From NCBI RefSeq assembly GCF_012910905.1, contig NZ_WTVN01000020.1:26281-90280 (forward strand): a stretch of DNA of 64,000 nt, read 5' to 3'. A model generated the notes under the pieces. That model worked only from the letters and a program-made list of their open reading frames with translations. It was not told the DNA's origin and ran no database searches. Of the stretch, positions 42,997-52,326 are shown piece by piece. Positions within the stretch are counted from its first letter, which is position 1. Each line of letters begins with the position of its first letter. Source of the stretch: Aromatoleum toluvorans. GTDB taxonomy: Bacteria > Pseudomonadota > Gammaproteobacteria > Burkholderiales > Rhodocyclaceae. The translations under genes were made by a program, and so were the position numbers.

Positions 42997-43719
42997 TCAG
43001 AGACGGAAATGCTCGCCGAGATAGACGCGGCGAACCTGTTCGTTGGCGACGATGTCGTCCGGGCGCCCGCTGGCGAGCACGCGCCCTTCGCTGATGATGT
43101 AGGCGCGGTTGCAGATGCCCAGCGTCTCGCGCACGTTGTGGTCGGTGATCAGCACGCCGATGCCGCGGTCGCGCAGGAAGCGGATGATCTTCTGGATGTC
43201 GAGCACCGCGATCGGGTCGACCCCCGCGAAGGGTTCGTCGAGCAGGATCAGGCGCGGGTCGGTCGCCAGCGCGCGGGCGATCTCGCAGCGGCGGCGCTCG
43301 CCGCCGGACAGCGAGACGGCGGTGTTGTCGCGCAGGTGGGCGATGCCGAGCTCGTCGAGCAGCTCTTCGAGGCGCTCGTCGATGCGGTCGCGGCCGAGAC
43401 CCTGCAGCTCCAGCACGGCGCGGATGTTCTCGGCGACGGTGAGCTTGCGGAAGACGCTCATTTCCTGCGGCAGGTACGAGAGGCCGAGGCGCGCGCGCGA
43501 ATGCACGGGCAGATGCGTGAGCTCGGCATCGTCCAGGCGGATGTCGCCGCCGTCGGCGCGCACCAGCCCGACGATCATGTAGAAACAGGTCGTCTTGCCG
43601 GCGCCGTTGGGCCCGAGCAGGCCGACGACTTCGCCGCTGCCGACCTCGAAGCCGACGTCGTGCACGACGGTGCGTGCCTTGTAGCGCTTCTGCAGTCCGG
43701 CGACCTTAAGCAGATTCAT
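42997..43719 (-). CDS. lptB: LPS export ABC ATPase LptB
   Basis: A 240-residue ATPase that powers LPS extraction with LptFG. It has Walker [20 protein letters not shown], signature [15 protein letters not shown] and Walker [17 protein letters not shown], the last typical of LptB. Its start overlaps the end of recX by 14 bp. lptA and lptC, which usually precede it, are not here. Confidence 0.95.
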   Translation of the reverse strand: MNLLKVAGLQKRYKARTVVHDVGFEVGSGEVVGLLGPNGAGKTTCFYMIVGLVRADGGDIRLDDAELTHLPVHSRARLGLSYLPQEMSVFRKLTVAENIRAVLELQGLGRDRIDERLEELLDELGIAHLRDNTAVSLSGGERRRCEIARALATDPRLILLDEPFAGVDPIAVLDIQKIIRFLRDRGIGVLITDHNVRETLGICNRAYIISEGRVLASGRPDDIVANEQVRRVYLGEHFRL

Positions 43720-44155
43720 CGGGATTCTCTTTCAATATCTTGCGGATCACGTCGGTGCCGAAGCCGCGGCTTTGCAGGAAGCGCGCCTGCCGCGCCCATT
43801 CGCGCGCATCGGCCGGTGGAACGCCGAACTTGCCGCGCCACACGGCCCGGGCGCGCTCGGCGTCGTCCTCGCCCGCTTCCGTGGCGATGGCCGCTTCGAT
43901 TGTGTCGCGCGCCACGCCGCGCCGCGCGAGCTCGCTACGCAGGCACGACGTGCCGAAGCGTGCGGCCTTGCCGCGCACCCACGCTTCGGCGAAGCGGTCG
44001 TCGCTGAGCAGTCCGAGTTCGCTGATGCGGTCGAGCACGTCGCCGATCTCTTCGGCCGAGCCGTGCGGGGCGAGCTTGCGGGCGAGTTCCGCGCGCGAGT
44101 GGTCCCGCCGCGCGAGGTGCCGCAACGCGCGTTCCCGCAGGCCGGTCTCCGCCAT
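43706..44155 (-). CDS. recX: RecA regulator RecX
   Basis: A 149-residue helical protein that limits RecA filament growth. It has the three-helix repeat pattern ([40 protein letters not shown] and [19 protein letters not shown]). It follows recA by 14 bp and overlaps lptB. Confidence 0.93.
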   Translation of the reverse strand: MAETGLRERALRHLARRDHSRAELARKLAPHGSAEEIGDVLDRISELGLLSDDRFAEAWVRGKAARFGTSCLRSELARRGVARDTIEAAIATEAGEDDAERARAVWRGKFGVPPADAREWARQARFLQSRGFGTDVIRKILKENPDESA

Positions 44156-44169
44156 GGGCGAGGCCGGCG

Positions 44170-45204
<1,035 letters not shown>

Positions 45205-45289
45205 GTCCTGTCCTTTCAAAACGTTGGGGAATTATGGCACAGAGATTGCTGGAGTGTTGCAGCTCGTCCGTGTAACGGCCGGAAAATGA

Positions 45290-45778
45290 TTATGTCATCA
45301 ATCCGGCGAGCGCGCGGATCACCGCCTGGCGCCGGATCGAGGTGCGATCACCGGCGAAATGGACGGTGTCGCTGCGCAGCTTTCCGTCGCGTTCCCCCCA
45401 GGCGAAACACACCATGCCGACCGGCTTGGCCACCGTGCCGCCGCCCGGGCCCGCGACGCCCGAGACGGCGAGCGCGAAGCGGGCGCGGCTGCGCGCGAGG
45501 GCGCCGGTGACCATCTCGCGCACGGTCTCCTCGCTGACGGCGCCGTTGCGGGCGAGGGTCGCGGCGGCGACGCCGAGGAGATCCTGCTTGGCCTCGTTGG
45601 AATAGGTCACGAAGCCGCAGTCGAACCAGCCGGAGCTGCCGGCGGTGGCGGTCACGGTCTGGGCGACCCAGCCGCCGGTGCAGGATTCCGCGCAGGCGAG
45701 GGTGGCGCCGCGTGCGGCGAGCCAGTCGCCGACCCGGCGCGACAGCGCTTCGAGTTCGTCATCGGGCATGGAGGTCAT
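45290..45778 (-). CDS. pncC: Nicotinamide-nucleotide amidase (CinA C-terminal family)
   Basis: A 162-residue enzyme that deamidates NMN to nicotinate mononucleotide. It has the conserved CAESCTGGWVAQTVTATAGSS and SGVAGPGGGTVAKPVGMVCF. The N-terminal CinA domain is absent, as in E. coli YgaD/PncC. Its ATG at 45778 overlaps the pgpA stop; another in-frame ATG lies at 45769. Confidence 0.93.
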   Translation of the reverse strand: MTSMPDDELEALSRRVGDWLAARGATLACAESCTGGWVAQTVTATAGSSGWFDCGFVTYSNEAKQDLLGVAAATLARNGAVSEETVREMVTGALARSRARFALAVSGVAGPGGGTVAKPVGMVCFAWGERDGKLRSDTVHFAGDRTSIRRQAVIRALAGLMT

Positions 45779-46254
45779 CCGAGAAAACGTTTGAGTATCG
45801 CGAGGGCGAGGATCGCGTAACCGGCGGCGATGAGGTCGTCCAGCATCACGCCGAAGCCGCCGCCGACGCGGCTGTCGGCCCAGCGGATGGGCTGCGGCTT
45901 GACGATGTCGAAGAAGCGGAACAGCACGAAGGCGATGGCCTGCCAGGTGAAGCCCGGCGGCGCGAAGAACAGCACGAGCCAGAAGGCGACGATCTCGTCC
46001 CACACGATGGCGCCGTGGTCGGGAACGCCGAGGGCGCGGCCGGTGCGGTCCGCGGCGAGGATGCCGGCGACAAAGAAGCTCGTGAGCAGCGCGAGGAAGA
46101 CGAAGTCGGAAATCGGCGTGCGCAGCAGCGGGAAGAGCAGCCAGGCCGCGAGCGTGCCGAAGGTGCCCGGCGCGCGCGGGGCGAGGCCGGAGCCGAACCC
46201 CAGCGCGATGAAGTGGGCCGGGTGGCTCAGGAGCAGGCGGAAGGTGGGGCGCAT
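45775..46254 (-). CDS. pgpA: Phosphatidylglycerophosphatase A
   Basis: A 159-residue membrane enzyme that makes phosphatidylglycerol from PGP. It has GFGSGLAPRAPGTFGTLAAW, the acidic DHGAIVWDEIVAFW, and KPQPIRWADSRVGGGFGVML with DD, the PgpA motifs. It lies between thiL and pncC, the usual order, overlapping pncC by four bases. Confidence 0.94.
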   Translation of the reverse strand: MRPTFRLLLSHPAHFIALGFGSGLAPRAPGTFGTLAAWLLFPLLRTPISDFVFLALLTSFFVAGILAADRTGRALGVPDHGAIVWDEIVAFWLVLFFAPPGFTWQAIAFVLFRFFDIVKPQPIRWADSRVGGGFGVMLDDLIAAGYAILALAILKRFLG

Positions 46255-46275
46255 GGATGGCCTTCGAGGCGAAGA

Positions 46276-47235
46276 TCAGGCGAAATGGTCGTAGCCGCTG
46301 TGGGCCGTGGGGTGTTCGCGCCCGTCCGCTTCGCGCAGCAGCAGCTCGCCCGCATTGGCGGAGATGCGGCCGATGCGGCAAAGCGGCAGGCCATGTTCCT
46401 GCGCGAGCGCGGCGAGGCGGTCGCGCCGTGCCGGGGGCGCGGTGAACAGGAGCTCGTAGTCGTCGCCGCCGGACAGCAGGCAGCGGCGCGCCAGCGCATC
46501 GTCGGCGCCCAGCGCATGCAGCGCGGCGAGCGGCAGGGCGGCGACGTCGACGCGCGCGCCGCAGCCGGAGCATTCGAGGATGTGGCCGAGGTCGCCGAGC
46601 AGGCCGTCGGACACGTCGAGCATGGCGCCGGCGACGCCGCGCAGGGCCTGTCCGAAGGCGACGCGCGGCTGCGGGCGGTGCAGCGCGGCGAGACAGGTGC
46701 GCGCGGCATCCGGGCCGAGCGCGACTTTATTGCGCAGGTGCGCGAGTCCGAGCGCGGCCTGCCCGGGCGTGCCGGTGATCCACAGGTCGTCGCCTGCGCG
46801 CGCGCCGCTGCGCGTGATCGCGCCGCCGGCCGGGACTTCGCCGAAGATCGTGACGCACAGGTTGAGCGGCCCGCGCGTGGTGTCGCCGCCGGCGAGGTCG
46901 ACGCCGAAGGCGTCGGCGCAGGCGAAGAAGCCGCGCGCGAAGGCGTCGATCCAGGTTTCGTCGGCGGCCGGCAGCGCCAGCGCCAGCACGGCCCAGCGCG
47001 GTTCGGCGCCCATCGCGGCGAGATCGGAGACGTTCACCGCGAGCGTTTTCCAGCCGAGTGCTTCGGGGTCGGTGTCGGCAAAGAAATGCGTGCCGGCGAC
47101 CAGCATGTCGGTCGACACCGCGAGCTGCATGCCGGGGCGCGGCGCGAGCAGTGCCGCGTCGTCGCCCACCGCGAGATCGGTGTGGCGCGCGGGGCGGGTG
47201 AAGTGGCGACGAATCAGGTCGAACTCGGAGGGCAT
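46276..47235 (-). CDS. thiL: Thiamine-monophosphate kinase
   Basis: A 319-residue kinase making thiamine diphosphate from TMP. It has FDLIRRHFTR, GDDAALLAP (metal and ATP), the substrate segment STDMLVAGTHFFADTDPEAL, NVSDLAAMGAEP, and GGDTTRGP and SGGDDYELLFT. The ATG at 47235 begins MPSEFDLIRRH. First gene of thiL-pgpA-pncC. Confidence 0.95.
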   Translation of the reverse strand: MPSEFDLIRRHFTRPARHTDLAVGDDAALLAPRPGMQLAVSTDMLVAGTHFFADTDPEALGWKTLAVNVSDLAAMGAEPRWAVLALALPAADETWIDAFARGFFACADAFGVDLAGGDTTRGPLNLCVTIFGEVPAGGAITRSGARAGDDLWITGTPGQAALGLAHLRNKVALGPDAARTCLAALHRPQPRVAFGQALRGVAGAMLDVSDGLLGDLGHILECSGCGARVDVAALPLAALHALGADDALARRCLLSGGDDYELLFTAPPARRDRLAALAQEHGLPLCRIGRISANAGELLLREADGREHPTAHSGYDHFA

Positions 47236-47342
47236 GGGCGGTATGCGGCGCGGTGGATCGCGCGCAAGCTTACCGCAGGCCGGTCCGGTGCGACCAATCG
47301 TGCATGTGACGGATGTCCTTGCCGGCCACCTGCGGCGCCGGC

Positions 47343-48272
47343 CTAGGGCCGGATGCCGGAGCGTTTGAGCAGCAGCGCGACTTCGCCGACGATGCCGCGG
47401 CGGAAGGCGAGCACGCACACGACGAAGATCGCACCGGTCAGCACGGTGACCCACTGGCCCAGTTCCGCACCGTAGTTCTGCAGGCTGACGAGGACGGTTG
47501 CGCCGACGATGGGGCCGAAGACCGTGCCGACGCCGCCCAGCAGCGTCATCAGCACGACTTCGCCGGACATGTGCCAGTGCACGTCGGTGAGCGACGCGAG
47601 CTGGAACACCAGGGTCTTGGTCGCGCCGGCGAGGCCGGCAAGTGCGGCCGAGAGCACGAAGGCGAGCAGCTTGTAGCGGTCGACGTCGTAGCCGAGCGAG
47701 ATCGCGCGCGGCTCGTTCTCGCGGATCGCCTTCAGGACCTGGCCGAAGGGCGAGTCGATCGCGCGGTCGATGACCCAGAAGCCGAACAGGAACACCGCGA
47801 GCACGAAGAAATACATGTTCATCGTGTCGGAGAGGTCGAGGAAGCCGAGCAGATGGCCGCGCGGAATGCCCTGCATGCCGTCCTCGCCGCCGGTGAAGGG
47901 AAACTGCAGCGCGAGGAAATACACGAGCTGCGCGAGCGCGAGCGTGATCATCGCGAAGTAGATGCCGGCCCGACGGATCGCGAGGCTGCCGAAGATGAAG
48001 CCCAGCACCGCGGCGCCGGCCGTGCCGGCGAGGAGGCCCAGTTCAGGGGGCATTCCGAGGCCCTGCACGGTGTAGGCGCAGAGGTAACCGGCCGAGCCGA
48101 GGAAGGCGGCGTGGCCGAAGGACAGCAGGCCGGTGTAGCCGAGCAGCAGGTTGAAGGCGCAGGCGAACAGCGCGAAGCACAGGATCTTCATCACCAGCAC
48201 GGGATAGACGACGAAGGGCGCGATCAGCCCGAGCAGGAGCAGCACGATCCAGCCGATGTGTTTGCCTTTCAT
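47343..48272 (-). CDS. livM: Branched-chain amino acid ABC permease LivM
   Basis: A 309-residue permease with about nine hydrophobic segments. CAFNLLLGYTGLLSFGHAAF is the family signature, and AIRENEPRAISLGYDVDRYK is the EAA-like cytoplasmic loop that contacts the ATPases. Last gene of the livGFKHM operon. The substrate may be a branched-chain amino acid or an aromatic or fatty acid, given the neighbouring acyl-CoA ligase. Confidence 0.93.
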   Translation of the reverse strand: MKGKHIGWIVLLLLGLIAPFVVYPVLVMKILCFALFACAFNLLLGYTGLLSFGHAAFLGSAGYLCAYTVQGLGMPPELGLLAGTAGAAVLGFIFGSLAIRRAGIYFAMITLALAQLVYFLALQFPFTGGEDGMQGIPRGHLLGFLDLSDTMNMYFFVLAVFLFGFWVIDRAIDSPFGQVLKAIRENEPRAISLGYDVDRYKLLAFVLSAALAGLAGATKTLVFQLASLTDVHWHMSGEVVLMTLLGGVGTVFGPIVGATVLVSLQNYGAELGQWVTVLTGAIFVVCVLAFRRGIVGEVALLLKRSGIRP

Positions 48273-48336
48273 GGAGCGATTCCCGGAGCGGCGGCGCCGT
48301 GCGCCGGAATGGTCGGGTAGGCGGGATGCATGACGG

Positions 48337-49221
48337 TCAGCGCTCCCGTCCGAAGAGTCCGGCCGGCCGCAGCAGCAGCACGATGCCCATGATGACGAAG
48401 ATCACGACCGCGGAGGCCTCCGGGTAGAACACGCGCGTCAGCCCTTCGACCAGACCCAGTCCGAGGCCGGTGACGATGGAGCCCATGATCGAGCCCATGC
48501 CACCGATGACGACCACCGCGAACACGACGATGATGAGGTTGGAGCCCATCACCGGGTTCACCTGGAACACCGGCGCCGCGAGCACGCCGGCGAAGGCCGC
48601 GAGCGCGACGCCGAAGCCGTAGGTGAGCGTGATCATCAGCGGCACGTTGATGCCGAAGGCCTGCAGCAGCTGCGCGTTCTCGGTGCCCGCGCGCAGGTAG
48701 GAGCCGAGCTTGGTGCGCTCGATGACGAACCAGCTGCCGAAGCACACGACCAGCGACACCGCGACGACCCAGGCGCGGTACTTGGGCAGGAACATGAAGC
48801 CGAGGTTGAAGCCGCCTGACAGCAGTTCGGGGACGGGGTAGCTCTCGCCGGAGATGCCGAAGCGGTAGCGGAACAGCCCCTCGATGATCAGCGCGAGGCC
48901 GAAGGTGAGCAGCAGCCCGTACAGGTGGTCGAGCTTGTACAGGTGCTTGAGCATCGTGCGCTCGATCAGCATCCCGACCGCGCCGACGACGACGGGGACG
49001 GCGACCAGCGCGACCCAGTAGTTGAGTCCGAGCCAGGTCAGGCCGATCCACGCGCCGAAGGCCCCCATCATGTACAGCGCGCCGTGCGCGAAGTTGATGA
49101 TGTTGAGCAGGCCGAAGATGATCGCCAGCCCGAGGCTGAGGATCGCGTAGAACGAGCCGTTGATGAGCCCGATCAGCAACTGCCCCATCAGGGCCTGGAT
49201 CGGGATGCCGAAAATGTCCAT
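48337..49221 (-). CDS. livH: Branched-chain amino acid ABC permease LivH
   Basis: A 294-residue permease with about eight hydrophobic segments. It has SFYAILSLGLAIIFGLLNII and NFAHGALYMMGAF at the N-terminus and the EAA-like loop GTENAQLLQAFGINVPLMIT. It lies 86 bp after livK, a gap holding a strong hairpin at 49250-49286, and 64 bp before livM. Confidence 0.93.
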   Translation of the reverse strand: MDIFGIPIQALMGQLLIGLINGSFYAILSLGLAIIFGLLNIINFAHGALYMMGAFGAWIGLTWLGLNYWVALVAVPVVVGAVGMLIERTMLKHLYKLDHLYGLLLTFGLALIIEGLFRYRFGISGESYPVPELLSGGFNLGFMFLPKYRAWVVAVSLVVCFGSWFVIERTKLGSYLRAGTENAQLLQAFGINVPLMITLTYGFGVALAAFAGVLAAPVFQVNPVMGSNLIIVVFAVVVIGGMGSIMGSIVTGLGLGLVEGLTRVFYPEASAVVIFVIMGIVLLLRPAGLFGRER

Positions 49222-49249
49222 GGTCTCGTGCTCGGGTATCGGTGCCGCC

Positions 49250-49286
49250 CGCGGGATCGTGCGCGCGTGGCGCTCACGATCCCGCG
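49250..49286 (-). repeat. Strong hairpin between livK and livH
   Basis: CGCGGGATCGTG (49250-49261) and CACGATCCCGCG (49275-49286) are perfect 12-bp arms around a 13-bp loop. There is no T tail. In binding-protein transport operons such hairpins commonly protect the 3' end of the binding-protein message and reduce permease expression. Confidence 0.65.
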
Positions 49287-49307
49287 GTCATGGCCGGGCT
49301 GGCGTGC

Positions 49308-50525
49308 CTACTTCTTGACCAGCGGGCACTTGCTCTCGGACAGCGGGATATAGGCCTCGTCGCCGGGGATCACCTCGCGGATGTGGTAGTAGTCCCACGG
49401 ATACTTCGACTCGGACGGCTTCTTCACCTGCGCGAGGTACATGTCATGCACCATGCGGCCGTCGACGCGCACCTTGCCGTTCTTCGCGAAGAAGTCGTTC
49501 ACCGGCATCTCGCGCATCTTCGCCATCACCGCCTTGGCCTCGTCGGTGCCGGCGGCCTTGATCGCCTTCAGGTAGTGATAGACGGCAGAATAGTCGCCCG
49601 CCTGCACCATCGTCGGCATGCGCTTCATGCGCTCGAAGTAGCGCTTCGACCAGGCGCGCGTCTCGTCGTTGCGGTCCCAGTAGAAGCCGGTCGTCAGATA
49701 CATGCCCTGGGTGGCATCGAGGCCGAGGCTATGCACGTCCGAGATGAACATCAGCAGGCCCGCGAGCGACTGCTTGGGCGTGATGCCGAACTCCTTGGCC
49801 TGCTTGATCGAGTTGATCGTGTCCGCCCCCGCGTTCGCGAGGCCGATCACCTGCGCGCCCGAGGCCTGCGCGCTCAGCAGGAAGGACGAGAAGTCGCTGC
49901 CCGGGAAGGGATGGCGCACGCTGCCGAGCACCTTGCCGCCGCTTTTCGTCACGACGTCCGAGGTGTTCTTCTCGAGCGAGTGGCCGAAGGCGTAGTCGGC
50001 GGTGATGAAATACCAGCTCTTGCCGCCCTGCTTGACCACCGCGCGCGCGGTGCCAACCGGCAGCGCGTAGGTGTCGTAGGCCCAGTGCACGGTGGTGTCG
50101 TTGCACTGCTCGTTGGTGATCGGCGTCGAGCCGGCGCCGTTCACGAGCGAGACGCGGTTCTTTTCGTTGGCGACCTTCATCACCGCGAGCGCGGTCGAGG
50201 TCGTCACGAGGTCGACGATCGCGTCGACCTTCGCGGTGTCGATCCACTCGCGCGCCTTGTTCGCCGAGATGTCGGCCTTGTTCTGGTGGTCGGCGGAGAT
50301 CACCTCGATCTTGAAGTCGGGCTTCTCCTTCGCGATGAAGTCCTCGACCGCCATCTTGGTCGCCTCGACGGCGCCGGGGCCCGACAGGTCCGAATAGGTG
50401 CCCGACATGTCGGTAAGCACGCCCAGCTTCACGATGGCGTCACTGACGTTCGTCGCCGCGGGCGACAGCGCCGGCGCCATGGCGACCGCCGCTGCGACCG
50501 CCGAACCCAGAATCTTGCGCTTCAT
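49308..50525 (-). CDS. livK: Branched-chain amino acid-type ABC substrate-binding protein
   Basis: A 405-residue periplasmic protein with signal peptide (KILGSAVAAAVAMAPALSPA). It has the Peripla_BP_6 (LivJ-type) pattern IVKLGVLTDMSGTYSDLSGP, ADHQNKADISANKAREWIDT and NGAGSTPITNEQCND. Relatives annotated as Leu/Ile/Val binders often take up aromatic or other organic acids; the ligand is not fixed by sequence. The start at 50525 has a GAGGAGGAGAGAGG site. Confidence 0.93.
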   Translation of the reverse strand: MKRKILGSAVAAAVAMAPALSPAATNVSDAIVKLGVLTDMSGTYSDLSGPGAVEATKMAVEDFIAKEKPDFKIEVISADHQNKADISANKAREWIDTAKVDAIVDLVTTSTALAVMKVANEKNRVSLVNGAGSTPITNEQCNDTTVHWAYDTYALPVGTARAVVKQGGKSWYFITADYAFGHSLEKNTSDVVTKSGGKVLGSVRHPFPGSDFSSFLLSAQASGAQVIGLANAGADTINSIKQAKEFGITPKQSLAGLLMFISDVHSLGLDATQGMYLTTGFYWDRNDETRAWSKRYFERMKRMPTMVQAGDYSAVYHYLKAIKAAGTDEAKAVMAKMREMPVNDFFAKNGKVRVDGRMVHDMYLAQVKKPSESKYPWDYYHIREVIPGDEAYIPLSESKCPLVKK

Positions 50526-50554
50526 CCTCTCTCCTCCTCTTATGTGCCGTCGGT

Positions 50555-51283
50555 TCAAACGCCCAGCAGTTTCTGCAGCAGGGGCATCTTCGAGTCGAGT
50601 TCGTCCTTGCGCACCATCTCGACGATGCGCCCGTGTTCGATGATGTAGTGGCGGTCCGCGAGCGGCGCCGCAAAGCGGAAATTCTGCTCGACCAGGATGA
50701 TCGTCAGGCCCTTCTCCTTGAGCTGGGCGATGACGCGGCCGAGTGCCTGCACGATCACCGGCGCGAGCCCCTCGGTGATCTCGTCGAGCAGCAGCAGGCG
50801 CGCACCGGTGCGCAGGATGCGCGCCATCGCGAGCATCTGCTGCTCGCCGCCCGACAGCCGGCTGCCGGGGCTGTTGCGGCGCTCCTCGAGGTTGGGGAAC
50901 ATCCCGTAGATCTCGTCGAGCGACATCCCGGCGCTATTCACGGCGGGCGGCAGCAGCAGGTTCTCCTCGGTCGACAGGCTCGCGTAGATGCCGCGCTCCT
51001 CGGGGCAGTAGCCGATGCCCAGGTGCGCGATGCGGTGCGTCGGCAGGTCGATGACCTGGCGGCCGTTGATCATGATCGAGCCGCTGCGCCTGCCGACCAG
51101 GCCCAGGATGGCCTTCAGCGTGGTCGTGCGGCCGGCGCCGTTGCGCCCCAGCAGCGTCACCAGCTCGCCGCGGTTCACCTGGAAATCGATGCCGTGCAGG
51201 ATGTGCGACTCGCCATAGAAGGCGTGCAGGTCGTTCACCCGCAGCATCTCGGAATCGGGACGGAATGCGCTCGCGTTAGCCAT
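50555..51283 (-). CDS. livF: Branched-chain amino acid ABC ATPase LivF (Walker A Lys to Arg)
   Basis: A 242-residue ATPase. The ATP-binding loop reads LLGRNGAGRTTTLKAILG, with arginine (codon CGC) in place of the usual Walker A lysine. Signature LSGGEQQMLAMARIL and Walker B LLLLDEITEGLAP are normal. Some LivF relatives are known to carry this change, so the protein may work in a pair where LivG provides the main hydrolysis site. Its start overlaps livG by 8 bp. Confidence 0.92.
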   Translation of the reverse strand: MANASAFRPDSEMLRVNDLHAFYGESHILHGIDFQVNRGELVTLLGRNGAGRTTTLKAILGLVGRRSGSIMINGRQVIDLPTHRIAHLGIGYCPEERGIYASLSTEENLLLPPAVNSAGMSLDEIYGMFPNLEERRNSPGSRLSGGEQQMLAMARILRTGARLLLLDEITEGLAPVIVQALGRVIAQLKEKGLTIILVEQNFRFAAPLADRHYIIEHGRIVEMVRKDELDSKMPLLQKLLGV

Positions 51284-52031
51284 GTGCGGTACCCATGTAG
51301 GCCTCCAGCACGCGCGGATCGGCCGACACCACCTCGTACGGCCCCTCCGCGAGCACGGCGCCGCGCTGCAGCACGGTGATCGTGTCGCAAAGGTGCGAGA
51401 CGACACCGAGGTTGTGCTCGACCATCAGCACCGTGCGGTTCGCCGCGACGCGCTTGATGAGGTCGGAGACGCGTCCGACGTCCTCGTGCCCCATGCCCTG
51501 CGTGGGCTCGTCGAGCAGCATCAGCTCCGGCTCCAGTGCGAGCGTCGTCGCGATCTCCAGCGCGCGCTTGCGCCCGTAGGGCAGTTCCACCGTCACGGTG
51601 TCGGCGAAGGACTGCAGGTCGACCGATTCCAGCAGTTCCATCGCCCGCCCGTTGAGCACGTCGAGGCTGCTGGCCGAGCGCCAGAAGTGGAAGCTCGTGC
51701 CGAGCTTGCGCTGCAGCGCGACGCGCACGTTCTCGAGCACCGACAGGTGCGGGAACACCGCCGAGATCTGGAAGGAGCGCACGACGCCGCGGCGCGCGAT
51801 CTGTGCGGATTTTTCGGGCGTGATGTCGACGCCGTTGAAGTGGATCGTGCCGCGCGTCGGGGTGAGGAACTTGGTCAGCAGGTTGAAGACGGTCGTCTTG
51901 CCCGCGCCGTTGGGGCCGATCAGAGCATGGATCGTCCCGCGCTGCACCTGCAGATTGACCTTGTCGACCGCAACGAACCCCTTGAACTCCTTGGTCAGGT
52001 CACGGGTTTGAAGGATGTAGTCCGTGCTCAT
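51276..52031 (-). CDS. livG: Branched-chain amino acid ABC ATPase LivG
   Basis: A 251-residue ATPase. It has Walker [21 protein letters not shown], the LivG-typical RRGVVRSFQISAVFPHLSVL, a signature-like LPYGRKRALEIATTLAL in place of LSGGQ, Walker B LMLLDEPTQGMGHED, and VLMVEHNLGVVSHLCD. First gene of livGFKHM, with a promoter candidate at 52151-52178. Confidence 0.94.
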   Translation of the reverse strand: MSTDYILQTRDLTKEFKGFVAVDKVNLQVQRGTIHALIGPNGAGKTTVFNLLTKFLTPTRGTIHFNGVDITPEKSAQIARRGVVRSFQISAVFPHLSVLENVRVALQRKLGTSFHFWRSASSLDVLNGRAMELLESVDLQSFADTVTVELPYGRKRALEIATTLALEPELMLLDEPTQGMGHEDVGRVSDLIKRVAANRTVLMVEHNLGVVSHLCDTITVLQRGAVLAEGPYEVVSADPRVLEAYMGTAHG

Positions 52032-52150
52032 CGCGTCTGTCAGGTCCTGCCTCTCTGAAGGTCGAAGCTGAAACTGCGGCCGGGGTTGCCGGCTGAAACA
52101 CGTGCCGCGGGCTGGGCGGCAAGCGGCGATTAATATCCGTGCTGCATCAA

Positions 52151-52178
52151 TATGTATTCTTGATCGCGCTCGGGTCAA
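52151..52178 (-). promoter_or_regulatory. Promoter candidate of the liv operon
   Basis: On the minus strand TTGACC (52178-52173) and TACATA (52156-52151) are 16 bp apart. This predicts a start near 52144 and a leader of about 113 bases before livG. It lies beyond the terminator of the acyl-CoA ligase, so the transporter has its own promoter. Confidence 0.45.
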
Positions 52179-52188
52179 AGCTAACACC

Positions 52189-52212
52189 CATGCATCGGAG
52201 CGTCAATGCATG
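52189..52212. promoter_or_regulatory. Inverted repeat, operator candidate upstream of liv promoter
   Basis: CATGCAT (52189-52195) and ATGCATG (52206-52212) form a perfect 7-bp dyad with a 10-bp spacer, 11 bp upstream of the liv -35 box. The geometry (one helical turn and a half between centres) suits a dimeric regulator. The regulator is unknown. Confidence 0.4.
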
Positions 52213-52264
52213 CGGACTAGGGGTGAACCCGCATGGCTGCTCGATCTGCGGGCGGACGGGGCAA

Positions 52265-52299
52265 GAAAAAAGCCGCCGTCGCTGGCGCAACGGCGGCTT
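52265..52299 (-). terminator. Rho-independent terminator of the acyl-CoA ligase gene
   Basis: On the minus strand AAGCCGCCGT and ACGGCGGCTT (10-bp perfect arms, 52299-52290 and 52279-52270) are followed by a T tract (complement of the A run at 52265-52271). It sits 28 bp after the ligase stop. Confidence 0.85.
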
Positions 52300-52326
52300 C
52301 CCCGGATGCGATCCGGTCGTCGTGGA

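Noticed and set aside
45249..45262. CTGGAGTGTTGCAG upstream of recA as a LexA box
   Set aside because: Spacing between CTG and CAG is 8, not the 10 of the known LexA consensus, and there is no supporting palindrome.
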